A DNA stretch of 64,000 bases from Onstottus_B arcticum. Its GTDB lineage: Bacteria; Acidobacteriota; Blastocatellia; UBA7656. Position 1 is the stretch's first letter. The number at the start of each line of letters is the position of its first letter. A program made the position numbers and the translations under genes. The notes under the pieces are model-generated. The model did not search any database and was not told the DNA's origin. It worked only from the letters and a program-made list of their open reading frames with translations. Positions 44,068 to 52,091 of the stretch are shown piece by piece. The stretch is from contig JBBPIE010000009.1 in NCBI GenBank assembly GCA_038040485.1, positions 1-64,000 on the forward strand, written 5' to 3'.

Positions 44068-44553
44068 TTAGCGACTTAAGGTGCTCTCATACCCTTCGTC
44101 AATGGCAAGGTCGTGTTGTTTGGCGGCAGCTACTGAAAGCTCATCACATCGTTCGTTCTCTTTGACACCCGAGTGGCCGCGGACCCAGACCATTTTCACT
44201 TCGTGCTTGTCGCACAGGTCGAGCAACTGCTCCCACAAGTCCGCGTTGACCGCCTTCTCTTTTTTGTTTCGCTTCCAATTGTTCGCCCTCCACTTCACGG
44301 CCCATCCCTCGTCGATGGTGCGAACGACGTATTGCGAGTCGCTGCAGACAGTCGCCGAACAATGCTCTTTCAAAGCTTGCAAACCGACGATCACCGCCAT
44401 CATCTCCATTCGGTTGTTAGTCGTGAGCCGGAATCCGCCTGAGAGTTCTTTGCGAAGTCCGCCGTACAACAGCACCACGCCGTAGCCGCCTGGACCGGGA
44501 TTTCCCAGACAGGCTCCGTCTGTGTAGATTGTCACTTTCTTGGGTTCGCTCAT
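44068..44553 (-). CDS. rnhA: Ribonuclease HI
   Basis: The 161-residue protein has the four catalytic acids: TDGACLGNPGPGGYG (Asp, residue 12 or so), NRMEMMAVIVGL (Glu), CSDSQYV (Asp) and NERCDELSVAAA (Asp). The basic helix WRANNWKRNKKEKAVN is the substrate-binding handle of the E. coli type. The enzyme cuts RNA in RNA-DNA hybrids. It is a single gene facing msrQ. Confidence 0.95.
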   Translation of the reverse strand: MSEPKKVTIYTDGACLGNPGPGGYGVVLLYGGLRKELSGGFRLTTNNRMEMMAVIVGLQALKEHCSATVCSDSQYVVRTIDEGWAVKWRANNWKRNKKEKAVNADLWEQLLDLCDKHEVKMVWVRGHSGVKENERCDELSVAAAKQHDLAIDEGYESTLSR

Positions 44554-44913
44554 TGATTATTCACGCTGCCTGATTCTCGCAGGCTCAACCTCAAGCACGA
44601 GAGCGTAGTCGCTTCAAACCATGAAATGCAAAGCGACCTCAGCACCAGCGGAGATATGGTCAGTTTGAACAATGTGGCAGTAGCTCGACCGTCAGGGAGA
44701 GCCTGGGACCGCAGGCGTCTCGCCTGCATGGCTTCGCAGTGCGCACGATTCGCAAGTATGCAGGCGAGACGTCAGCGCTCCCAGGCTCTCCCTGACGGTC
44801 GAGCTACTGACATGCGAACTGAACCACTACTCAACGGCGAACTGCTATAATCGCGGCATTCGCAGTGAGGCTCATCGATCGGTCGCCCGCTCGCGTTTCT
44901 GGCGAATCTCGGA
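44554..44913. other. Intergenic region holding a large palindrome
   Basis: About 360 bases between divergent rnhA and the pseudouridine synthase gene. It contains the inverted repeat at 44678-44809. Nothing else is recognisable apart from leader sequence. Confidence 0.6.
44678..44809. repeat. Inverted repeat with 31-bp perfect arms (TAGCTCGACCGTCAGGGAGA type)
   Basis: Arms 44678-44708 and 44779-44809 are perfect complements. Inside, GCAGGCGTCTCGCCTGCATG forms further hairpins. A shorter relative occurs at 53845-53888, where it supplies the end of a gene. Confidence 0.9.
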
Positions 44914-46128
44914 ATGCCCAAAGACCAAGAGATATCGGGTAAGCGAAGCTTCCAGGCGAGTGATGCCGACGCCGGTCAGCGGCTGGATGTGTTCCTGGCG
45001 GCACGCGTTGGCGATCTGAGCCGGATGCGTATCGCGAACCTGATCGCCGCTGGAGAAACCTCGGTCAACGGCGAAGTCGCGCGCGCGGGCCAGCGCGTGG
45101 TTGCCGGTGACTCGGTCGTGCTCACCGTTGAAGAAGACACGGTAACCGCGATGTCTCCGGATGACATCCCGCTCGAAATCCTTTTCGAAGACGAGCATCT
45201 TATTGTGCTCGTTAAGCCCGCCGGGATGCTGGTGCATCCTACGTTGAGCGTCAAGCGCGGCACTCTTGCAAACGCGCTCGCCCACCACTTGAATGAAGGT
45301 TTAGGGTTCGGAGTTCCGGGTTCAGGGTTTGATGACTCGGCGCCGCGAGAACCCGGAACGCGGAACTCTGAACTCAGAACCCGGAACTCTGAACCCGGTT
45401 CGGCCGTCCGGCCGGGCATCGTGCACCGCCTTGATCGCGCGACTTCCGGAGTGATGGTGGTGGCCAAGACCCAACGTGCGCTAAGCGTGCTGTCGCGGCA
45501 CTTTCACAGGAGGCTTGTCAAAAAGCGCTATCTTGCGCTCGTTCACGGCAGCATCAACGAAGATGAAGGGACCATCGTCGCGCCGATCGGACGAGACGAG
45601 GAGCGCCGCCCGCGCTGGTGGGTGATGGAAACCGGCAAGCCTGCCGAGACTCGCTTTCAAGTTGTCGAGAGGTTGAAACGCGCAACGCTTGTCGAGCTCG
45701 AGCCGGTAACGGGCCGAACGAATCAGCTACGAATTCACTGCGCCTACTATGGACATCCGATTGTCGGTGATGAGCTGTATGAAGAAGTGGTCAGAGGTCA
45801 GTGGCCAGTGGTCAGTGAAGAAGAGGTCAGAGGTCAGAGGTCAGTGGTCGGTGAAGAAGTGGTCGGTGGTCAGTGGCCAATGGTCAGTGAAGAAGTGGTC
45901 AGTGGTCAGTGGTCAGTGGTCAATGAAGGAGTTCGTGTGGAGGAAGATACGGAGAACTTTGGCAAATCATCTGACCACCGGCCACTGACCACTGACCACT
46001 ATTCACTCTGCTTGCACGCCTGCAGCCTCGCCTTTCATCATCCTGCGAACGGTGAGTGGAAAGAGTTCACGTCGCCGCTGCCCGCAGCATTTCTCGCTCG
46101 TCTGGAAACGAGCCGGTCTGAGACCTAG
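44914..46128 (+). CDS. rluD: RluD-type 23S rRNA pseudouridine synthase with two repeat-derived insertions
   Basis: The 404-residue enzyme has an S4 RNA-binding domain (about 20-75), the catalytic motif HRLDRATSGVMVVAK with Asp174, KRYLALVHGSI near 204 and ELEPVTGRTNQLRIHCAYYG near 261. RluD converts uridines in the 23S stem-loop 69 region. Typical members have about 300-325 residues; the excess is mostly two inserts. One (about 130-163) is encoded by GGGTTC/GAACCC-type repeats, the other (about 291-363) by GGTCAGT heptamers. Both keep frame and fall in surface loops by comparison with the family, so the enzyme may still work. The ATG at 44914 needs confirmation. Confidence 0.85.
   Translation: MPKDQEISGKRSFQASDADAGQRLDVFLAARVGDLSRMRIANLIAAGETSVNGEVARAGQRVVAGDSVVLTVEEDTVTAMSPDDIPLEILFEDEHLIVLVKPAGMLVHPTLSVKRGTLANALAHHLNEGLGFGVPGSGFDDSAPREPGTRNSELRTRNSEPGSAVRPGIVHRLDRATSGVMVVAKTQRALSVLSRHFHRRLVKKRYLALVHGSINEDEGTIVAPIGRDEERRPRWWVMETGKPAETRFQVVERLKRATLVELEPVTGRTNQLRIHCAYYGHPIVGDELYEEVVRGQWPVVSEEEVRGQRSVVGEEVVGGQWPMVSEEVVSGQWSVVNEGVRVEEDTENFGKSSDHRPLTTDHYSLCLHACSLAFHHPANGEWKEFTSPLPAAFLARLETSRSET
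45301..45402. repeat. GGGTTC/GAACCC-type repeat inserted in the rluD-like gene
   Basis: A left tract of GGTTCGGAGTTCCGGGTTCA type is followed by complementary tracts of GAACTCTGAACTCAGAACCC type, so it can form a hairpin. It translates without stops into a Gly/Pro/Arg/Asn-rich loop between the two halves of the catalytic domain. A relative lies at 55750-55846. Confidence 0.88.
45785..46003. repeat. GGTCAGT heptamer array inserted in the rluD-like gene
   Basis: More than a dozen GGTCAGT/GGTCAGA units, interspersed with GAAGAAGTG blocks, run from about 45785 to 45930. A complementary tract (CACTGACC units) ends near 46003. The whole segment is open in frame and encodes GQWPVVSEE-like repeats. 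Confidence 0.9.
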
Positions 46129-46308
46129 CCGGCATGTGCCCGGTCGCCAACGTGATCAGCCTTTTCGCGGTTGCGACCGGTGATGTACCATAACGTCTCC
46201 GGCAAATCGCAGTGAATCCAAACAAGCCGGACTGTAGCGCGAGTTTCTCGCATCGTTCACCAGGCGAGTAACATTGCCGCTACATTATTTGTTTTTGAGG
46301 AGACCGCA

Positions 46309-48093
46309 ATGGGGGACGAGTTTCAAAGCGATCAGGATTTCGCGCTGGGTGTCGATGCTTTCCCTTCCGAGCGCGACTACAAGCTGCACTGCCTTCGCCA
46401 TTCGACTTCGCACATTATGGCGTCGGCCGTTCAGCAGATATTCCCAGAGGCCAGGTTCGGCATCGGTCCGCCGATCAAGAACGGTTTCTACTACGACATG
46501 ATGTTGCCGCGCCCGCTGACGCCCGACGACCTCGAAGAGATCGAGCGGCGCATGCGCGAGATCGTCAAGGCGGGGCTTCAGTTTGCGCGCGAGACCTGGG
46601 ACAAGCCAAAAGCGCTCGAGTTCTTTGGCTCGCACGATCAGAACTTCAAGATCGAACTGATCAACGGCATACCCGGCGACACCGTATCCACGTACGCGAT
46701 CGGCGACTTCACCGATCTGTGCGCGGGCCCGCACGTGCGCCGCACAAGCGAGTGCAAACACTTCAAGCTGACTTCGATTGCCGGCGCGTACTGGCGCGGC
46801 AGCGAGAAGAACCCGATGCTTCAGCGGATCTACGGCACGGTGTGGCCTACCAAGGTCGAGCTTGACGAGTATCTGCACAACGTTGAAGAAGCGAAGCGGC
46901 GCGATCATCGCAAGCTCGGCCGCGAGCTCGAATTGTTTATGACGCACGAGTGGGCGCCAGGCGCGCCATTCTGGCTGCCCAAGGGGACTGTGATCTATCA
47001 CATGCTTCAGGAAACAGTCAGGCGGCTGCTCGCGCACAACGGCTACGTAGAGGTGAAAGCTCCGCTGCTGTTCAGCGAGAACCTGTTCAAGACTTCCGGG
47101 CACTGGGCGCACTACAAAGAGAACATGTTCATCGTCCACGAAGACGAGCAGGACTTCGCGCTGAAGCCCATGAACTGTCCGGGTCACATGCTGATCTTCG
47201 GAGCGAGACGGCGCAGCTATCGCGAGCTTCCATTGCGGATCTCCGAGCAAAGCGTGCTTCATCGCAACGAGCGCACTGGCGCGCTGGCGGGACTTACTCG
47301 CGTTCGCCAGTTCCAGCAGGATGACGCGCATCTGTTCATCACCGAGGACCAGATCGGCGAAGAGGTGAACCGGCTGCTCGCTCTGGTAGCCCGAGTCTAC
47401 AATGCGTTCGGCATGGGTTATCGCTTTGTGCTGAGCGTGCGCGGCGAGGATATGTCCAAGCACATGGGCGATCCCGAGGTGTGGGACCGGGCCGAGAAAT
47501 TGCTTGCCGAGGCGCTCGAGGGGAATCATCTCGAGTACACCGTCGAGAAAGGCGAGGCGAACTTCTACGGCCCAAAGATCGACCAGATGGTTCAGGACTC
47601 GTTGAAACGCGAGCACCAGCTCGGGACGATCCAGTTGGACTTCCAGCTTCCGCGCAACTTCGGTTTGACCTATGTCAACGAGCACAACGGCGAATCGATA
47701 CCGGTCGTGATCCACCGAGCGATCTATGGTTCGCTGGAGCGCTTCGTCGGCATCCTGATCGAGCACTACGCGGGTGCGTTTCCAGTGTGGCTCGCGCCGG
47801 TTCAGGCAAAGGTGCTGTCAATCTCCGAGAAGACGACGGACTATGCGCGAGAGGTCTACGAGCGATTGCTCGCTGAAGATATTCGCGTCGAGCTGGACGC
47901 GCGTGACGACAAGATCGGCGCGAAGATCCGCGATGCGCAGCTTGAGAAAGTTCCGTATATGCTGGTGACCGGCCCGAAGGAAGCCGAGTCGCGCGCGGTG
48001 GCCGTTCGCTCGCGTGAGAAAGGCGACGAAGGCGCAGTGTCGCTCGATGACTTCGTCGCGCGTATCAAGGCCGAAGCGAGTTTCGAATATTGA
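46309..48093 (+). CDS. thrS: Threonyl-tRNA synthetase lacking the TGS domain
   Basis: The 594-residue class II synthetase starts almost directly in the editing domain (RHSTSHIMASAVQQIFPEAR near 30), without the N-terminal TGS domain of the roughly 640-residue E. coli enzyme. The catalytic core has MNCPGHMLIFGARRRSYREL with the zinc-binding Cys, QFQQDDAHLFITEDQI with a zinc His and VIHRAIYGSLERFVGILIEH. The anticodon domain spans about 490-594. GAGGAG precedes the ATG; no TGS-like sequence is readable upstream. It charges tRNA-Thr. Confidence 0.93.
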   Translation: MGDEFQSDQDFALGVDAFPSERDYKLHCLRHSTSHIMASAVQQIFPEARFGIGPPIKNGFYYDMMLPRPLTPDDLEEIERRMREIVKAGLQFARETWDKPKALEFFGSHDQNFKIELINGIPGDTVSTYAIGDFTDLCAGPHVRRTSECKHFKLTSIAGAYWRGSEKNPMLQRIYGTVWPTKVELDEYLHNVEEAKRRDHRKLGRELELFMTHEWAPGAPFWLPKGTVIYHMLQETVRRLLAHNGYVEVKAPLLFSENLFKTSGHWAHYKENMFIVHEDEQDFALKPMNCPGHMLIFGARRRSYRELPLRISEQSVLHRNERTGALAGLTRVRQFQQDDAHLFITEDQIGEEVNRLLALVARVYNAFGMGYRFVLSVRGEDMSKHMGDPEVWDRAEKLLAEALEGNHLEYTVEKGEANFYGPKIDQMVQDSLKREHQLGTIQLDFQLPRNFGLTYVNEHNGESIPVVIHRAIYGSLERFVGILIEHYAGAFPVWLAPVQAKVLSISEKTTDYAREVYERLLAEDIRVELDARDDKIGAKIRDAQLEKVPYMLVTGPKEAESRAVAVRSREKGDEGAVSLDDFVARIKAEASFEY

Positions 48094-48127
48094 GCGGGAT
48101 TCAACTACTTAATTGCGTGAGGGCTAG

Positions 48128-48210
48128 CTAACCGCAGAGACGCCGAGACGCCGAGGTTTACGCAGAGAGTCTCTGCGTCCGGCTCTGCGTCTCAGCGTCT
48201 CCGCGGTTAG
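48128..48210. repeat. CTAACCGCAGAGACGC-type inverted repeat without the long loop, copy 3
   Basis: Arms of about 28-40 bases facing each other (48128-48170 and 48183-48210) resemble the elements at 31841 and 43244 but lack their conserved central loop. It lies between thrS and tsaC. Confidence 0.85.
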
Positions 48211-48254
48211 TTGCCCTCCAGCATACGACCCTCTCCGAAACCACTAACCTACCT

Positions 48255-49259
48255 ATGACCCTGGTCCTCAAACTCGACGCCGAACACCCGCAACTCGAAG
48301 TCATCGAGCAAGCCGCTTCAATCATTCGAAACGGCGGACTCGTCGCCTTCCCGACTGAAACAGTCTACGGCCTCGGCGCGGACGCGATGAACAAGCAGGC
48401 GGTTCAGAGGATCTTCGAAGCTAAAGGCCGACCCGCTGACAACCCGCTGATCGTTCACGTTTGCGACCGGGCGATGCTTGATCTTGTAGCGGACCAGGTC
48501 AGCGCAAGAGCCGAAGCGTTGATCGCCGCGTTTTGGCCCGGACCGTTGACGCTCGTTTTGAAACGAAGGCATTTAGTCGCAAAGTCCGTGTCAGCGGGAC
48601 TATCCACAGTTGCAGTGCGAATGCCTCGCAGCCAGTCCGCGCTCGAGTTGATCCGGAGGGCGGCAACGCCAATTGCCGCGCCGAGCGCGAACCGCTCAGG
48701 CCGGCCGAGTCCGACTACCGCGGCCCACGTCGCACGCGATCTCGACGGGCGAATCGACATGATTTTAGACGGCGGCGGAACCAACATCGGGATCGAATCT
48801 ACCGTGTTGGATCTTACGAGTGAGCCGCCGGTGATACTGCGGCCGGGATGGGTCACGCGCGAGCAGCTTATGGATGCGATCGGACAAGTCGAGCTTGCAG
48901 AGGCCGGCGAAGAACTGAAGCGTTCGCCCGGGACGCGGCATAAGCACTACAGTCCTCGGGCTCGAGTGCTTCTGGTGGAACTCAACTCGTCCGCTTCGAT
49001 TCACCAGATCTGCAGCGATCTCTTGAAAGAGGGTCCGGTCGGATTCATCGGGCACACGCGAGTTGCGATCGACAATTCCGTGTTCAGCGCGATCGTTCTC
49101 AAAGACAGAGCTGAAGACTACGCGCGGTCGATCTATTCGGCGCTTCGCGAGCTTGATGAGCGAGGCGCGAGCGTCATCGTAGTCGAAGGAATAAGCGACC
49201 AGGGCGAGGGTGCGGCGGTTATGGACCGCTTGCGAAGAGCGGCTTCCGAGGCTCAGTAG
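48255..49259 (+). CDS. tsaC: Threonylcarbamoyl-AMP synthase (TsaC/Sua5)
   Basis: The 334-residue protein has a YrdC domain (about 10-200): GGLVAFPTETVYGLGADA near 29, KGRPADNPLIVHV near 57 and IAAPSANRSGRPSPTTAAHV near 138. The linker motif KRSPGTRHKHYSPRARVLLV near 215 and a Sua5 domain to the end make it the longer Sua5 type. It makes threonylcarbamoyl-AMP for the t6A modification of tRNA. The substrate is threonine, as for its neighbour thrS. Confidence 0.93.
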   Translation: MTLVLKLDAEHPQLEVIEQAASIIRNGGLVAFPTETVYGLGADAMNKQAVQRIFEAKGRPADNPLIVHVCDRAMLDLVADQVSARAEALIAAFWPGPLTLVLKRRHLVAKSVSAGLSTVAVRMPRSQSALELIRRAATPIAAPSANRSGRPSPTTAAHVARDLDGRIDMILDGGGTNIGIESTVLDLTSEPPVILRPGWVTREQLMDAIGQVELAEAGEELKRSPGTRHKHYSPRARVLLVELNSSASIHQICSDLLKEGPVGFIGHTRVAIDNSVFSAIVLKDRAEDYARSIYSALRELDERGASVIVVEGISDQGEGAAVMDRLRRAASEAQ

Positions 49260-49280
49260 CGCACTCTCGATGCCGTCGAG

Positions 49281-49312
49281 GCATGCGGGCAGGATGCCCG
49301 CGCGCCCAGGAT
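49281..49312. repeat. GCGGGCAGGATGCCCGC palindromic repeat
   Basis: A short palindrome followed by GCGCCCAGG, between tsaC and the Uma2 gene. It has the look of a dispersed intergenic repeat; only this copy is in the window. Confidence 0.5.
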
Positions 49313-49366
49313 TCATATGATAAGATGCTCCCAACTAGTGAGCTCGCCAATGAGCGTGGAGGCGTT

Positions 49367-49927
49367 ATGACGACACAGATTCAACCGGTGCTTACCGTAG
49401 CCGATTTGGACTGCACTCCGGACGACGGCAACAAATATGAGCTTATCGAGGGGGAGATTTATATGTCCCGAGCGCCAGGCCTCACTCACCAGATTACGCT
49501 TCAGAACTTCCAGATGGCTCTCGGCTCATATCTGACAAACAACCCGATAGGGATCGTTGTGCCGGGTCCCGGGGTAATCTTTGATGACTTTAACGGGGTG
49601 ATTCCCGACATCGTCTTCTTTCGAAACGAACGGCGCGCGGAGATCGCGTCCGGAGAGCGAATGAACGGCGCGCCCGACCTGGTCATCGAGATCATTTCAC
49701 CCGGAACGGAGAACGAGCGGCGCGATCGTGTGCTGAAGCGGCGTCTCTATGGCCGATTCGGCGTCAAGGAATACTGGCTTGTGGATCTGGCAGGCATGAC
49801 TGTAGAAGTTTGCCGGCTGGGCGAGGAAGGATTGGAGTTAGCCGCCGTCTTTGCCGGTGAAGACGAGATGACTTCGTCGGTGTTGCCCGGCTTCTCGGTG
49901 AGGGTGAGCGACTTGTTCCGGCTGTGA
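49367..49927 (+). CDS. Uma2 family (DUF820) restriction-endonuclease-like protein
   Basis: From ATG 49367, with GGAGG upstream, the product has 186 residues; an upstream in-frame start (49283) would run through a repeat. YELIEGEIYMS near 22, PDIVFF near 82, DLVIEIISPGTENERRD near 104 and RLYGRFGVKEYWLVD near 128 are the PD-(D/E)XK-like Uma2 pattern. Function of the family is uncertain; it is abundant in cyanobacteria and Acidobacteria. Confidence 0.82.
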   Translation: MTTQIQPVLTVADLDCTPDDGNKYELIEGEIYMSRAPGLTHQITLQNFQMALGSYLTNNPIGIVVPGPGVIFDDFNGVIPDIVFFRNERRAEIASGERMNGAPDLVIEIISPGTENERRDRVLKRRLYGRFGVKEYWLVDLAGMTVEVCRLGEEGLELAAVFAGEDEMTSSVLPGFSVRVSDLFRL

Positions 49928-49969
49928 GTTTGCTCGCTGAAGTGCAGAATCACTCGAAGCTATCTTCCT

Positions 49970-50353
49970 ATGAACATCGACTCAGTTCGAAGCTACTGCT
50001 TAACGCTGCCTCACGCCACCGAAGATGTTCAGTGGGGCAATGACTTGTTGTTTCGGATCGCCGGGAAAATATTCGCCGGCATGAGCCTCGAGCCGCCTCA
50101 CTCGCTCTCTTTCAAATGCACGCCGGAAAAATTCAACGAGTTGATCGAACTTGAAGGCATCATTCCCGCGCCTTACATGGCTCGCAACAAGTGGGTGATG
50201 CTTGAACGGCTGGACGCACTCAGCGATCGCGAGATCAAGAGCTTGATCCAGAACTCCTACGATATGATCTTCGCGAAGTTGACGAAGAAGGCTCAAGCGG
50301 AACTTGGCGGGACTAAGAAACCCAGCGCGTCAAAAACTCGAAGCAAGAAGTAG
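49970..50353 (+). CDS. MmcQ/YjbR family protein
   Basis: The 127-residue protein has SVRSYCLTLPHATEDVQWGN near 5-24 and LLFRIAGKIFAGMSLE, then FNELIELEGIIPAPYMARNKWVML (as FNELIELEGI and PAPYMARNKWVML). These are the CyaY-like fold signatures of YjbR/MmcQ DNA-binding-type proteins. A Lys/Arg/Ser-rich tail follows (KPSASKTRSKK). Role unknown. Confidence 0.85.
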   Translation: MNIDSVRSYCLTLPHATEDVQWGNDLLFRIAGKIFAGMSLEPPHSLSFKCTPEKFNELIELEGIIPAPYMARNKWVMLERLDALSDREIKSLIQNSYDMIFAKLTKKAQAELGGTKKPSASKTRSKK

Positions 50354-50412
50354 ATCCCTCACGTCGACCAAAGCGGCAGGATCTTTCGGGCGAGATAGAC
50401 CTTCACCATGAT

Positions 50413-50889
50413 TCACAGAAGAGTTTGAAGGAACGCCGCGTTTTCTTCCTCCAACGAACTGCAGCTTCCCAGTAACTCTCCCGCCAACGGATCTGAAGCG
50501 CCTGCCGCGTAAGCTTTCCAAGCCGCCGCACCGGCCATCTCACCCTGAGCTTGCATCGCGAACTGAACCTTGAAAGGCCGGCCCTCGAACAACGTCCGAT
50601 TCAAATTCAGCAAGTCTGGATTGTCGGACAGGAGCTTGTCCTGCACCGCCGAAGCGTTCGGGTCAAGCGACTCCACCCGCCGTGCTATTTCCTCCTCGCG
50701 ATCCGCGCAAGCCAACAGGCCTTGTTTAACCGACGTGTCGTCAAACTCGTCTGCCCAGCTTCGATAGCGCTCGGCCGCGAGTCGCTCAAGCCTGGCGAGG
50801 AGCACCGGCTGAAGGTGAGGATCTATCCGTCGGAGCGCTTGACCCAGTATCTCCGGAATGTTCGGAATCGAGTTTTCGGCAACAGGCAT
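50413..50889 (-). CDS. Unrecognised cytoplasmic helical protein
   Basis: The 158-residue protein appears wholly alpha-helical and acidic, without signal or membrane segments. Stretches are LGQALRRIDPHLQPVLLARL near 15, KQGLLACADREEEIARRVES near 55 and LGSCSSLEEENAAFLQTLL at the end. The alternating Glu/Cys residues do not match a metal-binding family I know. Codon use and a plausible start at 50889 support a real gene. It is monocistronic, facing the YjbR-like gene. Confidence 0.6.
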   Translation of the reverse strand: MPVAENSIPNIPEILGQALRRIDPHLQPVLLARLERLAAERYRSWADEFDDTSVKQGLLACADREEEIARRVESLDPNASAVQDKLLSDNPDLLNLNRTLFEGRPFKVQFAMQAQGEMAGAAAWKAYAAGASDPLAGELLGSCSSLEEENAAFLQTLL

Positions 50890-51012
50890 GTTTCAATCCT
50901 CCGCTTCAATGGAAGTTCAACACGGGGTTCGACCTGGCGCGGATGGCGCCGGTGAACTCCGGTATCTTTGCGTTGTCAGTTGGTTTCGTCAACCGAGCGG
51001 CTCAACTTTTGG

Positions 51013-51430
51013 CCTTACGCTTGATCCACGACAGTGGTTCAGCGCCGTCCAAGATTCGTGTTGCCTGTTTGACAGCGAAACGACTAGCCGCCAAGCCGCC
51101 AAGAGCGCCAAGAGTTTCATTAACTTGTTGCCGAGCTTGGCGCTCTTGGCGGCTTGGCGGTTTTCCCGTCCAGCGACACACGAGGGACGGCACCGACAGC
51201 GTCGAACGCCTTCGAGGCGCCTTACGCTTGATCCACGACAGTGGTTCAGCGCCGTCCAAGATTCGTGTTGCCTGTTTGACAGCGAAACGACTAGCCGCCA
51301 AGCCGCCAAGAGCGCCAAGAGTTTCATTAACTTGTTGCCGAGCTTGGCGCTCTTGGCGGCTTGGCGGTTTTCCCGTCCAGCGACACACGAGGGACGGCAC
51401 CGACAGCGTCGAACGCCTTCGAGGCGCCTT
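51013..51430. repeat. Perfect 207-bp tandem direct duplication
   Basis: Copy 1 (51013-51219) and copy 2 (51220-51426) are identical as far as I can read, with four more matching bases after copy 2. Each copy contains an inverted repeat whose arms are rich in CCGCCAAGCCGCCAAGA and its complement. It fills most of the roughly 600-base gene-free stretch 50890-51486 upstream of the V4R-like gene; I see no gene there. Confidence 0.92.
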
Positions 51431-51486
51431 CGTGCTATAATCGCGCCGCTCGCTTAGGTGCTATAGTCAACCTTGGAGTCACACCG

Positions 51487-52068
51487 ATGCAATCGCCTCA
51501 GCCAGGCTACGCAAACATGCATATCAAAGGCGGACTGCTCAGAGCCCGTATGTTGTTCGTAGTCCTGGACCACGGCGCTGAGGTGTGGGCGAACGTGCTT
51601 GCGGCGCTGCCAGAAGAAGATCGCCGGGTCTTTCAAGAGGTCGATATAGACAGTTGGTATCCGCTTAGCGCCCTCGACCACATAGACCAAGCGATCGCGA
51701 GGGTATTGGGTGGCGACGAGGAGAAGGTCTTCGACAGCCTCGGCGAGTTCTCGGCGACTTCCGCGCTGTCCGGGCCTTACAGCAGCCTGCTCAACCCCGA
51801 CATTCACAGCTTCCTTTCGCAATCCGCCTTAATTCATCACGCCTATCAGGATTTCGGTTCGGCTGCGTACGGACCCTTGAGCGACACGAGCGGCCTGCTG
51901 ACCATCAACTACGAGACTGCTCCGCCGCCAAGCTTCTGCCCGAGCGGTTCGGCTTACTTTCGCCGCGCGGTCGAGCTATGCGGCGCGCGCTCGGCTCGCA
52001 TCACCCACACTCGCTGCCGCGCTCGCGGCGACGCGGTCTGCGAGTTCTACGTCACCTGGCAGCCGTGA
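51487..52068 (+). CDS. DUF2378/V4R-like small-molecule sensor domain protein
   Basis: From ATG 51487 the product has 193 residues; longer frames begin inside the duplication. KGGLLRARMLFVVLDHGAEVW near 13 and SWYPLSALDHIDQAIARVLGG near 55 open the domain. GARSARITHTRCRARGDAVC, then EFYVTW, closes it with the Cys/Gly/Asp pattern of V4R and DUF2378 domains. Relatives bind small ligands or heme-NO-type signals. The ferredoxin-like gene 23 bases downstream is probably co-expressed. Confidence 0.68.
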   Translation: MQSPQPGYANMHIKGGLLRARMLFVVLDHGAEVWANVLAALPEEDRRVFQEVDIDSWYPLSALDHIDQAIARVLGGDEEKVFDSLGEFSATSALSGPYSSLLNPDIHSFLSQSALIHHAYQDFGSAAYGPLSDTSGLLTINYETAPPPSFCPSGSAYFRRAVELCGARSARITHTRCRARGDAVCEFYVTWQP

Positions 52069-52091
52069 CCAACCTTTCGGATCGGAGAACA

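Noticed and set aside
46285..47766. 493-codon minus-strand open frame
   Set aside because: It is the antisense shadow of thrS, produced by high-GC codon bias.
30843..48210. A CRISPR array made of the recurring palindromes
   Set aside because: The copies are kilobases apart, lie in both orientations and lack regular spacers; no cas genes are present.
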